Positions 22,804 to 31,519 of a stretch of DNA of 64,000 nt are shown here, piece by piece (positions within the stretch are counted from its first letter, which is position 1; each line of letters begins with the position of its first letter). Below the pieces are notes generated by a model that did no database searches, had not been told where the DNA came from, and saw only the letters and a list, made by a program, of their open reading frames with translations. The position numbers and the translations under genes are program-made. Origin of the DNA: Chloracidobacterium sp. (lineage in GTDB: Bacteria; Acidobacteriota; Blastocatellia; Pyrinomonadales; Pyrinomonadaceae); the NCBI GenBank assembly GCA_016715795.1, contig JADJXP010000002.1, positions 1-64,000 on the forward strand, written 5' to 3'.

Positions 22804-25800
22804 ATGGGACAAGCGAAGGGCAATAGTAAAAAGATAAAAGGCAAAAGATCCGGAAATTTCTCTGCGTCTTTGCGTCTCTGCGGTTTTCTTCTCCTGCTTA
22901 CTGCCTACTGCCTACTGCCTACCGCTGTTGCTGCTCAGACCCTCGACTACACCCGCTACGTCAACCCTTTTATCGGCACCGGCGGGCACGGGCATACGTT
23001 CCCTGGCGCGACGATGCCGTTTGGGATGGTGCAGCTCTCGCCTGACACGCGTATCGATAACTGGGACGGCTCAGCCGGTTATCACTATTCGGACGACATC
23101 ATCTACGGCTTTTCGCACACGCATCTCTCCGGCACAGGCATCCCGGATGGGTGCGATATTCTGTTCATGCCGACTATGGGCAATACGCGATATTTCGAAA
23201 AGTTGGGCGACAAAGCTGCTGGTGTCTACGGCTCTAAATTCTCGCATGCGAACGAGAGAGCAGAACCTGGTTACTATACCGTGCGACTGGACGACGAAGA
23301 AATTCTTGCCGAGCTTACGGCTACAAATCGGGTTGGGCTACATCGGTATACGTTTCCAAAATCGGGTAAGGCGAGCGTCAAGCTGAACATGACATGGCGG
23401 GACAAGCCTCTTGACATAAAGGTGCGGACTATCAATGAGAGGAGAATTGAAGGCTATCGTCGTTCTACTTCTTGGGCTAAAGACCAAACCATCTATTTCG
23501 TCGCTGAGTTTTCGAAACCATTCGGAAATGGCAAATACAAAAAGTGGATAGATGAAGATGTCACGCTTTTCCCTGGATCAACAAGGACGATCGGATATAG
23601 CACTGCATTTGACTTCACTGTAGTTGAAGGGGAACAGATACAACTGAAGGTCGGAATTTCATTCGTCTCCATCGAAGGCGCACGCAAGAATCTCGAAGCC
23701 GAGATGCCAAATTGGGATTTTGACACGGTCCGGGCAGATGCGAAGGCGGCGTGGAATAAAGAACTATCGAAGATCGAAGTTTCGGGCGGAACACCGGAAC
23801 AGACGACGAACTTTTACACCGCGCTGTATCACACGATGATCCATCCGAATGTTTTTAACGACGTTGACGGCCGCTACAAAGGTCACGACGGGAAGCTTCA
23901 TCAACTTACTAACCGCAGAGACGCAGAGACGCAGAGAGGAATAGAAGCAAGAGGAAATGATTTGAAAACCTCTGCGTCTCTGCGTCTCAGCGGTGAAAGT
24001 TCTGATCATTACTCAGTATTCAGCTTGTGGGACACATTCCGGGCGGCGCATCCGCTTTATACGATCATCGATCAGAAGCGGACGGTCGATTACATCAACA
24101 CCTTCATTCGCATCTACGAGCAGGGCGGGCGGCTGCCGGTTTGGGAATTGTGGGGCGAAGAGACCGACACGATGATCGGCTACCACGCCGTCTCGGTCAT
24201 CGCCGATGCGATGGCGAAGGGCATCAAAGGCTTTGATTACGAAGAAGCCTATGCCGCCGCAAAACACTCAGCCGAACTCGACCACTTCGGCCTCGCGGGT
24301 TACAAGAAACGCGGGTATATCTCGATGGAGGACGAGAACGAGTCTGTTTCAAAGACACTTGAGTATGCTTATAACGACTGGTGCATCGCGCAGATGGCGA
24401 AGATATTGAAAAAGCCGGCGGATGTTGAAACATACGATAGGCGCTCCCGTTACTTCGAAGATCTCTTCGACACAAAAACCGGATTCTTCCGTGCCAAAAA
24501 GAATGCTGGCTTTGTCGAACCATTCTCGCCGACCGAGGTGAATTTTGGATTTACCGAGGGCAATTCGTGGCAGTATTCGTTCTTCGTGCCGCAGGATGTA
24601 TCGCACCTGATGACGCTGATGGGCGGGCCTGAGAAATTTGTCGCGAAGCTCGACGAATTGTTTACGACAAACGCCAAACTTTCCGGTCGTGAACAGGCTG
24701 ACTTGACCGGATTGATCGGCCAGTACGCCCACGGCAACGAGCCTTCGCACCACATCGCGTATCTCTACAACTACGCGCAAGAACCGTGGAAAACGCAGAA
24801 ATACGTCCGCCAGATATTTGACGACTTTTACAAGAACGCACCTGACGGCCTGATCGGTAACGAAGACTGCGGGCAGATGTCGGCGTGGTACATAATGAGC
24901 GCCGGCGGCTTTTATCCCGTCGCGCCCGGTTCGCCCGTTTATGCCTTTGGCACGCCGTTGTTCCCCGAAATGACCTACCGCCTTGAGAACGGCAAGACGT
25001 TTACGAACCGGGCCAAAAATATCTCGTCAGAGAACCGGTACATTCTCAACGCAAAGCTCAACGGTGCTCCATACAAGAAAGCATTCATCACGCATCAGGA
25101 CGTAATGCGCGGCGGCGTGCTGGAATTCTCGATGATCGATCAGCCCGTCGAGACGGCGTTCAATGAGTTTCCTGTATCGTCGATTGGCATCAATACCGTC
25201 GCGGTTCCGGTGATCACAGGCGAACGAACATTTGCCAACAGTTCAACGGTAACGATTTCAACACTTACGCCGAACGCAAAAGTCCATTTCACGACCGACG
25301 GCAGCGTTCCGACAAAAGCATCGAAAGTTTTTACCGCTCCGTTCAGCGTCGACCGGACAACGACGGTCAAGGCCGTCGCGATCGGTGCAAACGGCACGGC
25401 GAGTTTTCCGGTCGAAGCTGTACTAACCCGCCGACCGCACGATTGGACGGTGAAGGTACTGACGCCTTACAGCACGCAATATACCGGCGGCGGCGAAAAT
25501 GCCATCATCGACGGCATTCGCGGGACGACGAATTTTGCCAGCGGCGAATGGCAGGGCATTCAGGGCAAGCCGTATGAGGCGGTGATCGATCTACGGCGAG
25601 AGACCACCATAAGCGAGGTCGGTGCGAGCTTTCTGCAAGTTGTCGGGCCGTGGATATGGATGCCTTCAAATATCAAATTTGAAATTTCAAATAACGGCTC
25701 CGATTGGTCTGAGGTCGCCAGTATCAAAACCGATGTCGCCGTCACCGATATGAAGCCGCAGATCCGCGACTATTACGCAACGATCACGCCCGTGACGGCC

Positions 25801-25905
25801 CGCTACGTGCGCGTGCGCGCCGACAACATCGGCAAGATCCCGTCATGGCACCCAGGAGCCGGCGGCGATCCGTGGATATTCGTGGATGAGGTATTTATTC
25901 AATGA
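22804..25905 (+). CDS. Secreted GH92 alpha-mannosidase with chitobiase-like and discoidin-like C-terminal domains
   Basis: A 1033-residue exported glycosidase, family GH92, which removes alpha-linked mannose with the help of calcium. The catalytic region starts YVNPFIGTGGHGHTFPGATM and includes GFSHTHLSGTG, SLWDTFRAAHPL, VWELWGEETDTMIGYH and GNEDCGQMSAWY. Residues about 800-875 form a chitobiase-C-like module (HFTTDGSVPT), and the last 150 a discoidin-type carbohydrate-binding module. Repeats of GAGACGCA type lie inside the frame twice: one encodes part of the signal peptide (SASLRLCG, then TAYCLLPTA), the other inserts about 30 residues (NRRDAETQR to SASLRLSGE) just before the SLWDT motif. 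The exact start is uncertain; ATG 22804 has no clear ribosome binding site. Confidence 0.92.
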   Translation: MGQAKGNSKKIKGKRSGNFSASLRLCGFLLLLTAYCLLPTAVAAQTLDYTRYVNPFIGTGGHGHTFPGATMPFGMVQLSPDTRIDNWDGSAGYHYSDDIIYGFSHTHLSGTGIPDGCDILFMPTMGNTRYFEKLGDKAAGVYGSKFSHANERAEPGYYTVRLDDEEILAELTATNRVGLHRYTFPKSGKASVKLNMTWRDKPLDIKVRTINERRIEGYRRSTSWAKDQTIYFVAEFSKPFGNGKYKKWIDEDVTLFPGSTRTIGYSTAFDFTVVEGEQIQLKVGISFVSIEGARKNLEAEMPNWDFDTVRADAKAAWNKELSKIEVSGGTPEQTTNFYTALYHTMIHPNVFNDVDGRYKGHDGKLHQLTNRRDAETQRGIEARGNDLKTSASLRLSGESSDHYSVFSLWDTFRAAHPLYTIIDQKRTVDYINTFIRIYEQGGRLPVWELWGEETDTMIGYHAVSVIADAMAKGIKGFDYEEAYAAAKHSAELDHFGLAGYKKRGYISMEDENESVSKTLEYAYNDWCIAQMAKILKKPADVETYDRRSRYFEDLFDTKTGFFRAKKNAGFVEPFSPTEVNFGFTEGNSWQYSFFVPQDVSHLMTLMGGPEKFVAKLDELFTTNAKLSGREQADLTGLIGQYAHGNEPSHHIAYLYNYAQEPWKTQKYVRQIFDDFYKNAPDGLIGNEDCGQMSAWYIMSAGGFYPVAPGSPVYAFGTPLFPEMTYRLENGKTFTNRAKNISSENRYILNAKLNGAPYKKAFITHQDVMRGGVLEFSMIDQPVETAFNEFPVSSIGINTVAVPVITGERTFANSSTVTISTLTPNAKVHFTTDGSVPTKASKVFTAPFSVDRTTTVKAVAIGANGTASFPVEAVLTRRPHDWTVKVLTPYSTQYTGGGENAIIDGIRGTTNFASGEWQGIQGKPYEAVIDLRRETTISEVGASFLQVVGPWIWMPSNIKFEISNNGSDWSEVASIKTDVAVTDMKPQIRDYYATITPVTARYVRVRADNIGKIPSWHPGAGGDPWIFVDEVFIQ
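22860..22921. repeat. Repeat-derived signal-peptide coding block in the GH92 gene
   Basis: A CTCTGCGTCT-type unit at 22860-22886 is followed by three exact tandem copies of ACTGCCT at 22900-22920. Together they encode most of the hydrophobic signal peptide. Confidence 0.55.
23912..23994. repeat. Inverted repeat inserted in frame in the GH92 catalytic domain
   Basis: Arms of 26 bases at 23912-23937 and 23969-23994 pair with two mismatches. Each arm is itself tandem (GAGACGCA repeated). The insertion keeps the reading frame open and separates two conserved parts of the mannosidase. Confidence 0.75.
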
Positions 25906-25919
25906 ACCTGCCTTATGAG

Positions 25920-26040
25920 TTGCCTCCAGCTTTAGCTGGAGGTTGAGTACTCATCCCAAACCGGCTTTAGCCGAAACCCATGCTTGGGCTAAAGCCCGAT
26001 GATTATTGAACCGGTCACCTCCAGCTAAAGCTGGAGGCAA
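25920..26040. repeat. Repeat cluster of CCTCCAGCTAAAGCTGGAGG units between GH92 and DUF1501 genes
   Basis: Self-complementary units at about 25920-25943 and 26017-26040 face each other. Two related smaller palindromes (CGGCTTTAGCC and GGGCTAAAGCCC) lie between them. The block fills most of the gap between the two genes. Confidence 0.75.
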
Positions 26041-26107
26041 TTTATAAAGGCCAGACGAAAGCCTATTGCATCTAATACTTCAGTACGGTTTATATGCCGG
26101 CGGAACT

Positions 26108-27379
26108 ATGGACAGACGATATTTTATTAGACAGAGCGGCATAGGATTGGCGAGCTTTGGCTTGATGGCGGCTGCGCCGAAGTTTCTGCATCAGTTTGCG
26201 GCGGCGCAGACGGCGGTGAAAGGCTACGGAAAAAAGAAGGTGCTGGTCACGATCTTTCAACGCGGCGCCGTGGACGGGCTGAATATGGTGGTGCCTCATG
26301 GCGACAGCGAATATTACAACCGGCGCCGCACGATCGCGATCAAAAAGCCCGGTGTTAACGGCGGTGCGATCGACCTCGACGGCCACTTTGGCCTGCATCC
26401 GTCAATGAAGCCGTTCGAACAGTTGTGGAAAGACAAACGGCTTGCGATCATCAACGCTGCGGGTTCGCCCGACAATACGCGTTCGCACTTTGACGCCCAG
26501 GACTATATGGAATCGGGCACGCCCGGCTACAAGGGCACAAAGGACGGCTGGCTCAACCGCGTGCTGCAATCGACCGAAGCGAAAGACGCATCGCCATTCC
26601 GTGCCGTCTCGATTACCCAAGCGCTGCCGCGCTCGCTGTATGGCAGGGCGTCGTCGGTCGCGATGACGAACCTCTCGGATTTTTCGATCAAGGCCGGGCT
26701 TTATACTCATGACCTAAAGGGCGGATTCGAAGGGCTTTATCATCAGAATGCAAAAGATACGCTCGGCGAAACGGGCAAGGAAACCTTCGAGGCGGTCAAC
26801 TACCTGAAACAGGCCAACCCATCGCAATACAAACCCGAGAACGGCGCCGTCTATCCGCAGACCGAGCTTGGCCGTTCGCTCAGGCAGATCGCGCAACTCA
26901 TCAAGGCCGGCGTCGGCTTAGAGGTCGCCTTTGCCGAGACCGGCGGCTGGGACACGCATTCGAACCAGGGCAATCTGCAGAATCCGTCGGCCGGACAGCT
27001 AGCGAATCTCCTGCGTGATTTTTCGACTGCGATCGCGGCATTCTCGACCGACCTCGGCAAGCGAATGGACGATGTCGTGCTTATCACAATGAGCGAATTC
27101 GGCCGAACAGCACGTGAGAACGGTTCGCGCGGCACCGACCACGGCCATGCGAATGCGATGTTCGTGCTTGGGAATTCGGTCAAGGGCGGTAGCGTCTACG
27201 GCGACTTTCGCGGCCTCAAAAGCGACAAACTCTACGAAGGCCGCGACCTCGACGTCACGACCGACTTCCGCGACGTCTTCGCCGAGGCCGCATACAAGCA
27301 TATGGGAGCTGACGACCTCGGAAAGATCTTTCCGAATTACTCGCCGACGAAGGAGAAGTTTCGCGGCTTTCTTTCGTGA
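26108..27379 (+). CDS. DUF1501 domain protein with Tat signal
   Basis: A 423-residue protein of the DUF1501 family, a sulfatase/alkaline-phosphatase-fold group exported by the Tat system. The N-terminus MDRRYFIRQSGIGLASFGL carries a twin-arginine motif before the hydrophobic stretch. Family signatures are FQRGAVDGLNMVVPHGD, GSPDNTRSHFDAQDYMESGTPG, ETGGWDTHSNQG and MSEFGRTARENGSRGTDHGHAN, which include the likely metal ligands. ATG 26108 was chosen; an upstream in-frame TTG at 26066 lies close to the repeat cluster. The DUF1501 partner often seen next door, DUF1800, is absent here. The biochemical activity of the family is not established. Confidence 0.93.
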   Translation: MDRRYFIRQSGIGLASFGLMAAAPKFLHQFAAAQTAVKGYGKKKVLVTIFQRGAVDGLNMVVPHGDSEYYNRRRTIAIKKPGVNGGAIDLDGHFGLHPSMKPFEQLWKDKRLAIINAAGSPDNTRSHFDAQDYMESGTPGYKGTKDGWLNRVLQSTEAKDASPFRAVSITQALPRSLYGRASSVAMTNLSDFSIKAGLYTHDLKGGFEGLYHQNAKDTLGETGKETFEAVNYLKQANPSQYKPENGAVYPQTELGRSLRQIAQLIKAGVGLEVAFAETGGWDTHSNQGNLQNPSAGQLANLLRDFSTAIAAFSTDLGKRMDDVVLITMSEFGRTARENGSRGTDHGHANAMFVLGNSVKGGSVYGDFRGLKSDKLYEGRDLDVTTDFRDVFAEAAYKHMGADDLGKIFPNYSPTKEKFRGFLS

Positions 27380-27400
27380 GGTTGATTGCGCAGCGAAAAA

Positions 27401-27670
27401 TTAGGCGGCCATCTTACTAAGGTGTCCTGGTGTACGAGAAAAGAAAAACGAAACTCCACCTGGCACCTGGGCTATCTGCGGATCGGAGTATCTCTGATTT
27501 CTTTCTTCAAGTAGCTGCTCCCATCGAGCCTTAATATCGCGCCAAGGTGTTTTAGCAATTCTTTCAACATTATACCAGTGATACAACTCTCCCCAGCTTA
27601 TGAAGCATGTTCCGTTTGCAAACAACTGGTCAAGACGTGACCACAACTGTTCTTCGTGACGTTTAATCAT
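27401..27670 (-). CDS. Small protein of unknown function
   Basis: An 89-residue protein, probably cytoplasmic. A ribosome-binding-like TGGAGG sits 9 bases before the ATG on the minus strand. The sequence (WSRLDQLFANGTCFISWGELYHWYNVERI, helical and rich in tryptophan) resembles no family I recognise. It lies alone between DUF1501 and higBA-1 and is AT-richer than its neighbours, which suggests accessory DNA. From 27671 to 27859 I see no gene. Confidence 0.5.
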   Translation of the reverse strand: MIKRHEEQLWSRLDQLFANGTCFISWGELYHWYNVERIAKTPWRDIKARWEQLLEERNQRYSDPQIAQVPGGVSFFFSRTPGHLSKMAA

Positions 27671-27859
27671 AATGATCTGCCTCCATCGACTCTGATACTA
27701 AAGTAACAGAAGAACAAATAGATGGCAAGTATTTAGTTTAGAACATCATAAATAAATAGGCACCGGCTATTGAATTAACCTTGTCTTATTCCATTCTCCT
27801 CAGCGTCGGTAGCCCCACTATACCTTCTGCATCAGGCCCCGGCGCCGTCAGATTCTTTC

Positions 27860-28153
27860 CTAGACCGCATTCAACTCGAGTTTTCCGATTCTTCCGAGCT
27901 TCACGGAGCGTCTCGCGTGCCAGAGGTCATAGTTCGATTGCATCGCGAGCCAACTCTCTGGAGAACGGCCGAGAGCCTTAGATAGCCGCAAGGCCATCTC
28001 AGGACTAATTCCGCTTAGGCCGTTTAGGATGCGATTCAATGTTGAGGCCGCTACGCCCAACGTGGCGGCGAGTTCACGACCGCTGATGTCATTGGGCTTG
28101 AGATAGACCTCAGAAATAAATTCGCCGGGATGTGGTGGGTTGTGCATAGCCAT
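27860..28153 (-). CDS. higA: HigA-family antitoxin (module 1)
   Basis: A 97-residue helix-turn-helix antitoxin of the HigA/XRE type. It starts with the family pattern NPPHPGEFISEVYL. The HTH reads SGRELAATLGVAASTLNRILNG, followed by ISPEMALRLSKALGRSPESWLAMQ, the canonical HigA ending. Its start overlaps the higB stop by one base (TAATG), so it is coupled to the toxin, in the higB-first order typical of this class. It should bind the palindrome at 28446-28463 together with HigB. Confidence 0.93.
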   Translation of the reverse strand: MAMHNPPHPGEFISEVYLKPNDISGRELAATLGVAASTLNRILNGLSGISPEMALRLSKALGRSPESWLAMQSNYDLWHARRSVKLGRIGKLELNAV

Positions 28154-28431
28154 TAGTGATAATCCTCGTAATCCAGGACATATGCATGTCCGTCAATAAA
28201 TTCGAATGTGATCCGCCAGTTTCCATTTACCCAGATCGACCATCGACGTTGTTCGCTGCCTTTCAGAGAATGAAGGCGGAAACCCGGGATGTCCATATCT
28301 TCGATGCTCTGGGCGGTATCCAGGGCTGCCAATTGCATTCTCAGCCGTTTCGCGTGGGGTGGTTGAATTCCCGCCCGGGTGCCCGTTTCAAAGAACTTCT
28401 TTAGTCCCTTGTGACGAAACGACTTGATCAT
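28153..28431 (-). CDS. higB: HigB-type mRNA interferase toxin (module 1)
   Basis: A 92-residue RelE-superfamily toxin that cuts mRNA on the ribosome. MIKSFRHKGLKKFFETG is the standard HigB start. LHSLKGSEQRRWSIWVNGNWRITF contains the catalytic-region arginines, and DVVDYH-like LDYEDYH closes the protein. The start codon lies only 8 bases after a perfect TATAAT, so the transcript should have almost no leader. It is followed by higA with a one-base overlap. Confidence 0.93.
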   Translation of the reverse strand: MIKSFRHKGLKKFFETGTRAGIQPPHAKRLRMQLAALDTAQSIEDMDIPGFRLHSLKGSEQRRWSIWVNGNWRITFEFIDGHAYVLDYEDYH

Positions 28432-28439
28432 CCTGAATC

Positions 28440-28468
28440 ATTATAGCGTGTTGCACAACACGCAACAA
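28440..28468 (-). promoter_or_regulatory. higBA-1 promoter with operator filling the spacer
   Basis: On the minus strand TTGTTG (28468-28463) and TATAAT (28445-28440) are 17 bases apart. A palindrome of 8-base arms around two bases, GCGTGTTGCACAACACGC, covers 28446-28463, that is, the whole spacer and the last base of the -35. Binding there by HigA would block RNA polymerase. The higB ATG begins 8 bases after the -10. Confidence 0.75.
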
Positions 28469-28471
28469 CCG

Positions 28472-29671
28472 TTATTCTATGTTTCGCAACCTTAGCCGCA
28501 GTGCCTGCAGCTTGATAAACCCTTCTGCGTCGTGCTGGTCGTAAGCACCAGCGTCGTCCTCGAATGTGGCGATCCGTTCGCGGTAGAGCGAATTGGGTGA
28601 GCGGCGGCCAGTGACGACGGTGTTGCCCTTGTAGAGTTTTAGGCGGATGTCGCCGGTGACGTTCTCCTGTGTTTGGTCGATCAGCCCTCGCATGATCTCC
28701 GATTCCGGCGCGAACCAGAATCCGTAATAGACCGACTCGGCAAACTTGGTCGAGAGCGAGTCTCTGAGCCGCATTATCTCGCGATCCATTGTGATGGATT
28801 CGAGCGCGCGATGCGCGGCCATCAGGATGGTGACACCGGGCGTCTCGTAAACGCCGCGCGACTTCATCCCGACAAAGCGGTTCTCGACCAGATCGACGCG
28901 GCCGATGCCGTGTTCGCCGCCGAGATAGTTGAGATGCGACAGCAGATCGACCGGGCCGTGAGCGACGCCATCGATAGCGACGGGCTCACCTTTCTCGAAC
29001 GAGATCACTACTTCTGCAGGATCATCGTCGGCATCCTGCAGCGATCTAGTCATCAGAAAAACATCGTCGGGCGGTGCTGTCCACGGGTCTTCGAGAATAC
29101 CGCCTTCATAGGAGACGTGCATCAAATTGCGGTCCATCGAGTATGGTTTCTCAGTGGTAGCAGTGACCGAAATTCCGTGCTTTTCACAATACGCGATCAG
29201 GTCTGATCGCCCGGTAAAATCCCAATGCCGCCACGGCGCGACGACCGTAATGTCGGGCTGCAATGCGTAATAGGTCAACTCAAAGCGCACCTGATCGTTG
29301 CCTTTTCCCGTTGCTCCGTGAGCCACTGCATCGGCTCCCTCGCGTCGGGCGATCTCGATCTGACGCTTGGCGATCACGGGCCGTGCGAGCGATGTTCCGA
29401 GCAGATAAACACCCTCGTAAACGGCATTTGCCTTGACGGCGGTCCATACGAAATCGCTGACAAACTCGTCGCGCAGGTCCTCGACGTAGAGCCTTGAGGC
29501 ACCGGTAGCGAGAGCTTTTTCTTCCAGGCCGCTCAGCTCGTCGCCTTGGCCGACGTCGGCGCAATAGCAGATGACCTCGCAATTGTAGGTCTCCTTAAGC
29601 CATAACAACATCGCCGACGTGTCAAGGCCGCCGGAGTAGGCGAGGACGATTTTGTTTATGTTCTTGGTCAT
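28472..29671 (-). CDS. argG: Argininosuccinate synthase
   Basis: Joins citrulline and aspartate with ATP in arginine synthesis. The protein from ATG 29671 (MTKNINKIVLAYSGGLDTSAML) has 399 residues, the normal size; the P-loop SGGLDTS is near residue 13. Further signatures are CYCADVGQGDE, GTSLARPVIAK, AVAHGATGKGNDQVRFE and SMDRNLMHVSYEGGILEDPW. The frame stays open 171 bases further upstream but has no family support and would overlap argH. It is divergent from argH across 39 bases, so the two last steps of the pathway share a control region. Confidence 0.96.
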   Translation of the reverse strand: MTKNINKIVLAYSGGLDTSAMLLWLKETYNCEVICYCADVGQGDELSGLEEKALATGASRLYVEDLRDEFVSDFVWTAVKANAVYEGVYLLGTSLARPVIAKRQIEIARREGADAVAHGATGKGNDQVRFELTYYALQPDITVVAPWRHWDFTGRSDLIAYCEKHGISVTATTEKPYSMDRNLMHVSYEGGILEDPWTAPPDDVFLMTRSLQDADDDPAEVVISFEKGEPVAIDGVAHGPVDLLSHLNYLGGEHGIGRVDLVENRFVGMKSRGVYETPGVTILMAAHRALESITMDREIMRLRDSLSTKFAESVYYGFWFAPESEIMRGLIDQTQENVTGDIRLKLYKGNTVVTGRRSPNSLYRERIATFEDDAGAYDQHDAEGFIKLQALRLRLRNIE

Positions 29672-29683
29672 CGGTAAATCGGC

Positions 29684-29693
29684 TACAATTATA
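29684..29693. promoter_or_regulatory. Overlapping divergent -10 boxes between argG and argH
   Basis: A perfect TATAAT reads leftward (29693-29688, towards argG) and TACAAT reads rightward (29684-29689, towards argH), overlapping by two bases. The -35 regions are poor on both sides, so the assignment is tentative. Confidence 0.4.
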
Positions 29694-29710
29694 CCCGCAC
29701 GGAGAGATCG

Positions 29711-31096
29711 ATGACCAAAGATGCACGGCTGTGGGGCGGACGATTTAGTGATGCCCCGCACGAAACCTTTGCCGAGTTCAATGATTCGTTCCGGTTTGAC
29801 CGGCGGCTGTTTGCGGCCGACGTGCGGGCGAGTATCGCACACGCGAATGAACTGGGCCGTTCGGGTGTGATCCCGCGCAGTGAATCAGACACGATCGTCG
29901 GCGGATTGACCCAACTGTTGATCGACGCGGAGAACAGGTCCGATTTCTTCGCTTCGGGGGCTGAGGACGTTCACGCATTCATAGAGGCGAAACTGATCGA
30001 GGCTATAGGTGAGACGGGCCGAAAGCTTCACACGGGGCGCAGCCGCAACGATCAGGTCGCGACGGCCCTACGGCTCTGGCTGCGTGATGAGATCGAGAAC
30101 ATCGCGGGGCTGATCGGTGACCTGCAGGCAGCCCTGGTTGACATCGCCGAGGGCTATCGCGATGCTGTTATGCCGGGCTACACGCACCTTCAGCGGGCAC
30201 AGCCGATACTATTTGCCCATTGGTGTCTGGCGTATTTTGAGATGCTGAAACGCGACCGCGAGCGGCTAGGCGAAGTTTTTGCACGAGTTAACGTGATGCC
30301 GCTCGGTTCAGGAGCCCTTGCCGGAACCGGTTTTCCGATCAACCGTGACGCTGTCGCGGCCGAATTGGGATTTGACGGCGTATCGGCAAATAGCCTTGAC
30401 GCCGTCTCGGATCGTGATTTTGCGGTCGAGTTTTCGGCGGCGTGCTCGCTGACAACGGTGCATCTGTCGCGAATGGCCGAGGACCTTATTGTTTACGCAT
30501 CGGCGGAGTTTGGATTTGTGACCTTGAATGATGCTGTGTCGTCGGGCTCGAGCCTGATGCCGCAGAAGAAGAATCCCGACGCACTTGAGTTGCTTCGAGG
30601 AAAGTCGGGCCGCGTTTTTGGCCATAACCTATCGCTGCTCACGATGCTCAAAGGTTTGCCGCTGGCCTACAACAAGGATCTGCAGGAGGACAAAGAGGCT
30701 CTTTTTGACACCGTCGATACCGTCAAGATCAGCCTGCGTGCCGCGGCGATCGTTGTTGAGAATATCGTCGTCAATGAGGGAGCGACGATGGATGCTGCGA
30801 CTCGCGGTTATCTTAACGCCACGGACATGGCCGACTATCTCGTGCGTAAGGGTGTCGCCTTCCGCACGGCCCACGAGGCCGTCGGCCGGGCCGTCTTGTA
30901 TGCCATCGACGAGGGTAAAGAGTTGCATGAGCTTTCGGTCGATGAGCTTCGCGAGTTTGCATCTGAAGTCGATGACGAAGTCAAGGAGGCCCTCGATATC
31001 AGCGCGTCGCTCGCGTCAAAGGCTTCGATCGGCGGTACGTCGCCCGAACGTGTCGCGGAGGCTCTTCGTGCGGCACGAGAGTATCTCGGCACTTAA
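29711..31096 (+). CDS. argH: Argininosuccinate lyase
   Basis: Splits argininosuccinate into arginine and fumarate, the last step of arginine synthesis. The length of 461 residues is typical. Signatures are LWGGRFSD at the start, EDVHAFIEAKL, HTGRSRNDQVATALRLW, GYTHLQRAQPI and the fumarase/aspartase-family signature GSSLMPQKKNPD. The frame is preceded by GGAGAG 6-11 bases before the ATG. It is followed with no gap by a thioesterase gene. Confidence 0.96.
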   Translation: MTKDARLWGGRFSDAPHETFAEFNDSFRFDRRLFAADVRASIAHANELGRSGVIPRSESDTIVGGLTQLLIDAENRSDFFASGAEDVHAFIEAKLIEAIGETGRKLHTGRSRNDQVATALRLWLRDEIENIAGLIGDLQAALVDIAEGYRDAVMPGYTHLQRAQPILFAHWCLAYFEMLKRDRERLGEVFARVNVMPLGSGALAGTGFPINRDAVAAELGFDGVSANSLDAVSDRDFAVEFSAACSLTTVHLSRMAEDLIVYASAEFGFVTLNDAVSSGSSLMPQKKNPDALELLRGKSGRVFGHNLSLLTMLKGLPLAYNKDLQEDKEALFDTVDTVKISLRAAAIVVENIVVNEGATMDAATRGYLNATDMADYLVRKGVAFRTAHEAVGRAVLYAIDEGKELHELSVDELREFASEVDDEVKEALDISASLASKASIGGTSPERVAEALRAAREYLGT

Positions 31097-31519
31097 ATGG
31101 ACAAGACGAAACTTCTTAAGGATATTGCGGACAACGAATTGCTGCGGTTTCTCGGGGTTAAGATCGACGTGGCCGAAGCAGATCGGGTTGTGCTGACGAT
31201 GGAGGTGACGCCAAAGGTCCATCAATACCTCGGCATCATGAATGGCGGCATCTCGCTTTTTCTCGCTGAGACGGCCGCCTCGATCGGCGTCGTGGCGGGA
31301 GCCGACCTGACAAAGGTCACGCCCGTAGGCATTGAGATAAACGCAAATCACCTGCGGGCCGTAAGCAAAGGGTGCATAACCATTGAGGGCAAACCGGTCC
31401 ATCAGGGAAAGACGATGAGCGTTTGGGCAATCGATATCACGAATGATCGCGGTAAACTCGTCTGCACATCCCGCATCACATTGCTGCTGCAAAAACGGGT
31501 AGCATACCGGCCATCGTGA
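31097..31519 (+). CDS. PaaI-type hotdog thioesterase
   Basis: A 140-residue acyl-CoA thioesterase of the hotdog fold. Typical strands are FLGVKIDVAEADRVVLTMEV, then HQYLGIMNGGISLFLAETAAS, with the Asn-Gly-Gly / Glu pair of the PaaI/YbdB active site, and GIEINANHLRAVSKG. The physiological substrate is unknown; PaaI, YdiI/MenI-like or EntH-like enzymes share this pattern. The ATG follows the argH stop directly, and its own stop overlaps the tilS GTG start by four bases. Confidence 0.87.
   Translation: MDKTKLLKDIADNELLRFLGVKIDVAEADRVVLTMEVTPKVHQYLGIMNGGISLFLAETAASIGVVAGADLTKVTPVGIEINANHLRAVSKGCITIEGKPVHQGKTMSVWAIDITNDRGKLVCTSRITLLLQKRVAYRPS

Noticed and set aside
29672..29842. 57-residue N-terminal extension of argG
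   Set aside because: It would run through the argH promoter and start codon; family members begin at MTKNINKIVLAYSGG.
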